Made by a program: the position numbers and the translations under genes
The notes under the pieces: model-generated
Databases searched by the model: none
Seen by the model: only the letters and a program-made list of their open reading frames with translations
Told to the model about the DNA's origin: nothing
Assembly (NCBI GenBank): GCA_017165825.1
Contig: CM029367.1
Location: 6,803,723-6,867,722, forward strand
DNA: 64,000 bases
Reading direction: 5' to 3'
Source: Hepsetus odoe
Lineage: Eukaryota > Chordata > Actinopteri > Characiformes > Hepsetidae
Shown: piece by piece, positions 58,501-64,000 of the stretch
Layout: the number at the start of each line of letters is the position of its first letter
Position numbering within the stretch: position 1 is the first letter of the stretch

Positions 58501-59734
58501 TTGAAAGGCAAGTTAATCCAGATTTATTTATAGGTAAAAAAAAAAAAGTTTAAAAAGTCAACGCAGGATATAAAAGTGTGAATTAGCATTTACATCTAAG
58601 CCTTGGCGATAGGATGGGGAAAACAACTTCTAAGTTACGAAGAAAACCTGAGAGAAATTAGAAAGTGACAAAAGCTTTTGGCTAATTGTGTACAGGTCAG
58701 GAGGGGCAAAAACTAAGCGCTCTGCTCTCTGACAATTTAGCTTTTAGCTGTTGGTTAAAAGCCATCTATTAATCTTAACCAGGCAAGCAAAGAGAAAACC
58801 TGTATTAGTGTTGGGGCTTAAAAGAACAATAGAGATGGATGTCAACTCCGGGCTCAGAGCTCTCCCACAGGACAGTAAAACCCACGATTTTTGAGCCTTG
58901 GAGCTTAGGAGCTAACATTCCCTCCCCTTACACATCAGATAGCTTGAGTGCTTAAGATTCAGTTAGCAGGTGACTGGTGTTCCTTCCATAAACTTTGTTA
59001 GTTTCCAACTCCTAGACTTGACCATTTTGCTGAAGCCCAGTCTTTTAGCTATCACTTTTTATTTTTTGTTTATTTATTGATGATCAGTAAAATATGTATT
59101 GCCTGTTACAGTCTTTGTGGTAGTTTCATTATACTTGTACCTGCACAATGCACACATGACACATCTTTGAAATTTCAATTTGGCTCTTGTTAGAATTACT
59201 CAGATTCTTGCCCATTTCTTTGTTTTAAACACAGGAACTTCAAGAACTCACCGTTAACTTGCTGTCTAACATAGAGAGCAAGTTACCTAAACCCTCGACA
59301 GGTGCTGCTTCAACATGAGTATTTATTTCACTCATCAATAGCTTTAATGATTTGGGTGATCAGTACTCGTTCTGATAATTATAATATTGATTATTATGAT
59401 TAAGATCAACCTGATAAAGGAAACCAACAAACTGTATTAGCCTTTGGAAATGATGGTTACTTGCTTAGAAATGAAACACTTGAATGAACCATCAGACATC
59501 TGATGCCAATTATTTTTTCCGGCCTATTTCCAAAATATTACAGAGTGGTATTGTAAGCATCAAAATACAACCGTGGCTACAGGCTATTAAAATATCATTT
59601 AAAACCTAGAATTTTTGCATGGTCTGCTAATCTTTCATAGTTCTTATGTGAGTTTTACCAGAGTGCAGGTTGTCTTAGATTTTCAAGACCAATGGTAGGT
59701 TTAAAAGGTAAGCAGAGAGCTTCTACACTGTGTG
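58501..59734. other. Intergenic DNA with no recognised feature
   Basis: Single-copy-looking AT-rich sequence. No open frame, repeat or regulatory motif that I can support. Confidence 0.5.
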
Positions 59735-60075
59735 CACAATTATTTGGCAAGTGAGTATTTTGAGAATTTATTTTAATATGGAACAAATGCAGTGCTATAG
59801 GGCTATTAAAAAGGGTAATAACCCTGAGACCAGAATGTCCAGAAGGAAATGTGAACATTTTCAGGGATAAATTTCCCATCTCACTTAATTTTCATCTGTT
59901 AAGTAAGAATAACAAACAAACTGCTCAAAATAGTAAAAATATATATTTTTTAAATAATTGTTGATATAACCACCCTTCTTTTCAGTCATAAGCCTTTCAT
60001 TTATGAAGTCTGTTACTTTCTTGATTTGTTGACAATCAACTTTTTGTGCAGCAGTAACCCCAACTACAGTCTATT
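59735..60075. mobile_element. Possible DNA-transposon remnant
   Basis: gcacaattatttggcaagtg at the left resembles a terminal repeat of a fish DNA transposon. The later caaccacccttc-like text (ataaccacccttcttttcag) and cagcagtaacccc fit the edge of its transposase region. No second end was found. Confidence 0.4.
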
Positions 60076-60103
60076 CCTTTTCTTTTTTTTTTCGAGTTCA
60101 TGG

Positions 60104-60106
<3 letters not shown>

Positions 60107-60155
<49 letters not shown>
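60107..60155. repeat. (TA)n microsatellite
   Basis: About 24 uninterrupted TA units. Confidence 0.95.
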
Positions 60156-60157
<2 letters not shown>

Positions 60158-60374
60158 GTGAAGGGGTGGAGGTAACTGGCTAAATGGAAGCCAAATATCA
60201 AAACAAAATCCTTGCCAATTCTATAATTGATTCCTGTAGAGTTAGCAGTCCAACTCATTGTACAGTCATTGTCAAAAGAATCTTAGACACATACCTATCC
60301 AGATGTATAAATAATGACAAAGTGACAAAATGCTTCATACATGGCCCAATGTATGTGTTCCTTCAAACACCAAT

Positions 60375-60590
60375 GGGCAGCAATGGCCTAGTGGTTTGGG
60401 ATGTGGCACCATGATTGGAAGGTTGTGGATTTGAATCCCAAACCAGTAGGTTGCCCTAAGATACCCTTAAGCAAGGTACCATCTCCATCACTGTACCAGC
60501 ATTGCTGGTGCTGGACAAAGCTGACCTCTGCTGCATGATGTATAAGGATGAAATGCAGAGGATGCATTTAGTTGTGGTTTGTTGACTGTG
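60375..60590 (+). mobile_element. SINE family A, forward
   Basis: Head gggcagcaatggcctagtgg, B-box tgtggatttgaatccc, body taccatctccatcactg with a small insertion, and tail gaaatgcagaggatgcattt. Confidence 0.85.
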
Positions 60591-60669
60591 TGTAAGGTTC
60601 ATTGTCTCTTGTGCCCAGACACACCAGACAGAAGTCCAAGAACTAGTGGCAGTGGTAGTAATGAAGAAA

Positions 60670-61100
60670 AACTCTCACTCAATCACGTTCAAAGTTGCTT
60701 GTCCTGATTAGGGTTTCAGGCAGTGCTGAAGCCTGTCTCAGCTCTCACAGGGCAAAAGGCAGGGAAACACCCTAGATAGGCCACCAGGCCATTGTAGGGC
60801 AGACACACAGACAAACACACTCACACCAAGGGTGCAATTTATCATCTCCAATCCACCTGATATGAATGTCTTTGAACAATGGGGGAAACTGGAGCTCCCA
60901 GAGGAGACACACACACATGCACAGGGCAGAACATGCAAACTCCACACAGAAAGTACCTGGACTGTCCCACCTGGGAATCTAAACCAGGACCTTCTTGCTG
61001 TGAGGTGACAGCATTTACATTTACGGCATTTAGCAGACGCTGTTATTCAGAGCGACTTCCATGTCCTAACAGCACTACCCACTAAACCACTGTGCTGCCC
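60670..61100 (-). mobile_element. tRNA-like interspersed repeat, reverse, carrying a SINE B insertion
   Basis: On the minus strand it starts gggcagcacagtggtttagt, has a B-box-like tggtttagattcccagg, then ctgtgtggagtttgcatgtt and ends in a gcctgaaaccctaatcagg block. Its 3' half family member is at 23310-23462. Confidence 0.8.
61014..61070 (-). mobile_element. SINE family B 3'-end fragment nested in a tRNA-like repeat
   Basis: Reversed tail tttacggcatttagcagacg to cttccatgtccta, flanked on both sides by acagc, a likely target-site duplication. Only the 3' end was inserted, as expected for 5'-truncated retroposition. Confidence 0.85.
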
Positions 61101-61734
61101 TTGATGAAGAAAAACATTCTTTTTTTAAATTAAATGTTATGTAATAATAATAAATATAAATAAAAATAACAAAAATAAGAACTTGAGCACTCTCCCACTT
61201 CCCATAAATAGCCTCTAGGGGGCGCTGAAAAGAAAGTAAAAAAAATGGGGCCTTTGGAGATTTTTGTCATGCGAGTTCTCGTTTTAGCTACAGGTATTGG
61301 TAATATTATAGCAATACCTTGTTTAAATGCGTTTTGTGTTTCATTAGGCTACTGGATATCAGTAAACACACATATTCAAAGTTTGAACAATTTGGAAATA
61401 TTAACGTGTTAATAAAAGCATGCAGGACTTTAAATGAAATGGGGTTTTTTGAGATTTAAACTATTATCTTTAATAATGCATCATCAGTAAATTGTCTCTT
61501 CTTTCTGCCATCTGTACAGGCGGCACATCGCACAACAATATACAATACAGCTAATGTGCTTAATCCTCGTGCTCGGTCACAGTCAGTAGCAGTCCATTCT
61601 GTTTATGGGCGAAAACTGTTGAATCGCATTTTATACGTTTTGATATAATCTGTTCGGTGTGCTGAATCAAGTTTCATTTGTATATAAAATCTCCCCACTC
61701 ATCGTTCACCTAAGGAAGCGCCCACTTATGGACA
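61101..61734. other. Upstream flank of the gene at 62807
   Basis: AT-rich to 61500, then gradually more mixed. No repeat or gene recognised. Confidence 0.5.
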
Positions 61735-62690
61735 CTGTGTCACAATGCGAGTTGCGAGAGCTCCTCCCACAGAGGGGGACACTGGTATTGACGTCATGAA
61801 CAAGATTGTCGAAACCAAGAGCCTCTTCTGGCGAACTGAGGCGGATATTTTGATTGATCGGGGGTTAGCCGGTTTCCGCCAATAGTGAGGACAAAACAGT
61901 GTTTTATGGGCGTTAGTTCCTGTAATACGTTTCGCTTGATATTTTTCCTTGAGAAGTGGATGGATGCATGTTTGAGTTGAGGTGAGAGGGGTGGATGAAC
62001 ATATTTGCGTCACGCACACATGAAATAGTGTAGTTAGGACAGGTGAAAAAAAACGGTCGCTTTTAAGATACTTGTGTGGCAACAGTAGCCGTTACTGCAA
62101 AGCCGCTAACAGTAGGCCGTTCGACATCCAATTCGTTGCTCGCGCCAAAGGCGAATACGAAGCTGATTTTTCTACTCAGCTGATGTGAGTTATTTCGAGT
62201 CACCTAAACAAACCTTTGAAAAGACAAAAGTGACAGCACGTAGTTAGTGTGCACCTCACTGCGTTACTGTAGTGCATCTGTTTCAGAAGAGCTTTGCCGC
62301 TTGTATTATTTAAACTTGGCAGGAACTCGCACGGTTAGCATAGCTAGCCGGCACTAGCTTGCTAGTTGCTGCAGAATAGTTATTAAGATTTCGCCTAACG
62401 GTTAACAAGGAGTGGCTTGAAGCGGGATGGTAAATGATAAAAACGGACAGTGAACGTTAATGGCTTGTTCGTGAATGGAAACGGGTCAGCTCAAGTTGCT
62501 GCATGCAGCGAGCCAGCCTTTGATATTTGTCTGGTGTTTTCATTACCGTTCACTGCAGTTAGGGCTGTGCTGCTTGATTTATATGGAGCTTAGCGACTGT
62601 TCAACACCCTAATCTTCATCCTTCTTTTAGGAGACACATTTGTGGATTCGTTTTTACGCCGTTCAGCACAGACGATGGGGGTATAACAAA
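61735..62690 (+). promoter_or_regulatory. Promoter and 5' non-coding region of the next gene
   Basis: CpG density rises across this interval. A perfect cAMP-response element (tgacgtca) lies at 61789-61796, without an obvious TATA box. A probable non-coding exon runs from an acceptor (cttcttttag at about 62630) to a donor (aacaaa|gtgagt at about 62690). The transcription start and the exact 5' exons cannot be fixed by eye. Confidence 0.55.
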
Positions 62691-62806
62691 GTGAGTCGAG
62701 GCAGTGCATATCTTCACTTAATTACCAGGGACGATTTCAAGGGTGATTAAAAAGAAACCTGATGAGAACCCGGTAGCTCCTCTACCGCCCTGACACCTGA
62801 CAGGTC

Positions 62807-62887
62807 ATGGCCAGTCGACAGCCAGCTGATCTCACCCTCGCCTGGGAGAAGTACATGGAATGTCGCGCCCAGGGAGCAGATCTTCAG
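62807..62887 (+). CDS. First coding exon of an unidentified gene (27 codons)
   Basis: ATG at 62807 with a favourable context (G at -3, G at +4) opens the frame MASRQPADLTLAWEKYMECR and continues AQGADLQ to a consensus donor (cttcag|gtgagc) at 62887/62888. The phase is 0. The exon sits just downstream of a GC-rich promoter-like region, so it is very likely a real gene start. I do not recognise the protein, and the next exon is beyond 64000. The amphipathic W-E-K-Y stretch suggests a cytosolic helical N terminus; that is inference only. Confidence 0.65.
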
Positions 62888-64000
62888 GTGAGCATCGTTG
62901 CTGTTGATGGTTGAGGTTTATTGCAGAGAGCTCTGGAGCTTGAGTTCCCCCCACCAGAACTGTAGTATTCTTTTGGCCCCAAAACAAATGATCAGACACT
63001 GAAGGCATGTTGTGGTTACACTGGAAAGCTGATGAAGAAACTGTCAGCAAAATTTTCAGCTTGGTTTTTCTCACAGTGTGCCTGGCATCACACTTCCTAT
63101 GTGGGTCTTCACACTTGCAGTGCATGGTCATTTACAGATACTCTGAAGAATTGACTGCCTACCCAGTGTGGAAAATAGATGTGCTTTGGACTGCAGTTTT
63201 AGGTAAACCTTAGTTTAGGGTACACCTAAGGCCCCTGGTCAGCATTGCAGATAGAAGAAAGATGAAAGAGGATTACTTATTTTTTAGTTTTATGAGTGAC
63301 CTCTACACATTAATCTACATTCATGCTGTTCTATCTGGGCTTGCTAGTTATTCATACCTAGTCTGAGAGTTGTGCAGAGAGGAAATTGCTTTGGAATTCA
63401 CATGAGATGTAGACTGATGAGTAGGGTGTATGATTCATTTAGGGGCATCATGACATCAAGTGTTGTTTCATTCACTAAAAGAAAATCTCTGTATTGAAAA
63501 TGACACAAACCCCTTTTTTTTGTTTAAATGTGAACACAGATTTAACCACTGCTGTATCTCTCCACAAGCAACATTGTCACCTGAAAATTGAGGCTAGGAA
63601 GGTGTTGATAAAGAGGGTTTTAACTTTATCGCTTAAGGGGAAATAGTTCCAACTGGGCTAAGCAGTCATGTGTTTTCCTTCTTGGGCATAGAAAAGGCAT
63701 TTCTCTGAGCTCCTTTTGACCAACCTCTCAGCCTTTGGCTGTACTGATGGTTCTATCACGAGACTTGATTAGCTTCCCTTGCCCAGAGCAAGGCTTTGGC
63801 TTGCATTGTGCTCCAAATAGGCGCACACACTCTCACAGACAAGGGAGAGTGCAAGGTGCCAACCTAAGCTACTTTGAAGAGCCCTGCTTTTCACATTGCC
63901 ATCACGTTGCTTAAGCAGTGGCCAGAATTCAAATTCTAATTATAATAAATTAGATTTATAATTAATTTTCAGTACATTGTCATTTATAGAATCCCTTCCA
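62888..64000 (+). other. Start of intron 1 of the gene at 62807
   Basis: No further exon with good splice sites, and no known repeat, recognised up to the window edge. Confidence 0.5.

Noticed and set aside
1..64000. CRISPR array, tRNA or rRNA genes
   Set aside because: tRNA-like A and B boxes occur only inside SINEs, which lack a cloverleaf with a conserved anticodon stem. No regularly spaced direct repeats of CRISPR type were seen.

Overview
The window is nuclear DNA of a ray-finned fish. Genes are split by introns with consensus splice sites, and the spaces between exons hold the usual teleost mix of repeats: several families of LINEs, two tRNA-like SINE families, Tc1/mariner elements and AT-rich microsatellites. 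I see no bacterial, viral or CRISPR-like architecture.

Four protein-coding loci can be supported. (1) On the + strand, about 3098-7835, are the last four exons of an AIG1/ADTRP-family gene (multi-pass membrane hydrolase of the FAR-17a/AIG1 superfamily). Its upstream exons are not visible, and the first exon seen lacks a normal 3' splice site. (2) On the - strand, 17414-10695, four in-phase exons encode a transmembrane segment followed by a basic/acidic cytosolic tail. I could not identify the protein; it may be an 82-residue small membrane protein or the C-terminal end of a larger one. Loci 1 and 2 are convergent. (3) On the + strand, about 27850-57421, is a complete herc4 gene: one non-coding exon plus 23 coding exons that splice into an uninterrupted 1051-codon frame, with RCC1-like repeats at the N terminus and a HECT ubiquitin-ligase domain with its catalytic cysteine at the C terminus. 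(4) On the + strand, from 62807, is the first coding exon (27 codons) of a gene I do not recognise; the rest lies beyond the window.

Layout: 1-2900 is a decayed GC-rich LINE. 3000-7835 is the AIG1/ADTRP-like tail, with three DNA transposons packed end to end in its intron. 7840-10690 is mostly unique AT-rich DNA. 10695-17414 is the unidentified membrane-protein gene, whose introns hold broken RTE and L2 LINEs. 17700-27230 is a repeat graveyard of nested RTE, CR1-like LINE, SINE and Tc1 copies. 27830-57421 is herc4, with SINEs, Tc1 remnants and a 2.9-kb antisense LINE in its introns. 57421-61700 is intergenic with repeats. 61735-64000 is a GC-richer promoter and the 5' end of the next gene.

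The genes do not form an operon or an obvious pathway. The strongest non-routine signals are the unannotated convergent gene pair at 3-17 kb, the sharing of a 3' tail between one SINE copy and the CR1-like LINE family, and several dated nested insertions. I did not find a new defence-like or otherwise exotic system.
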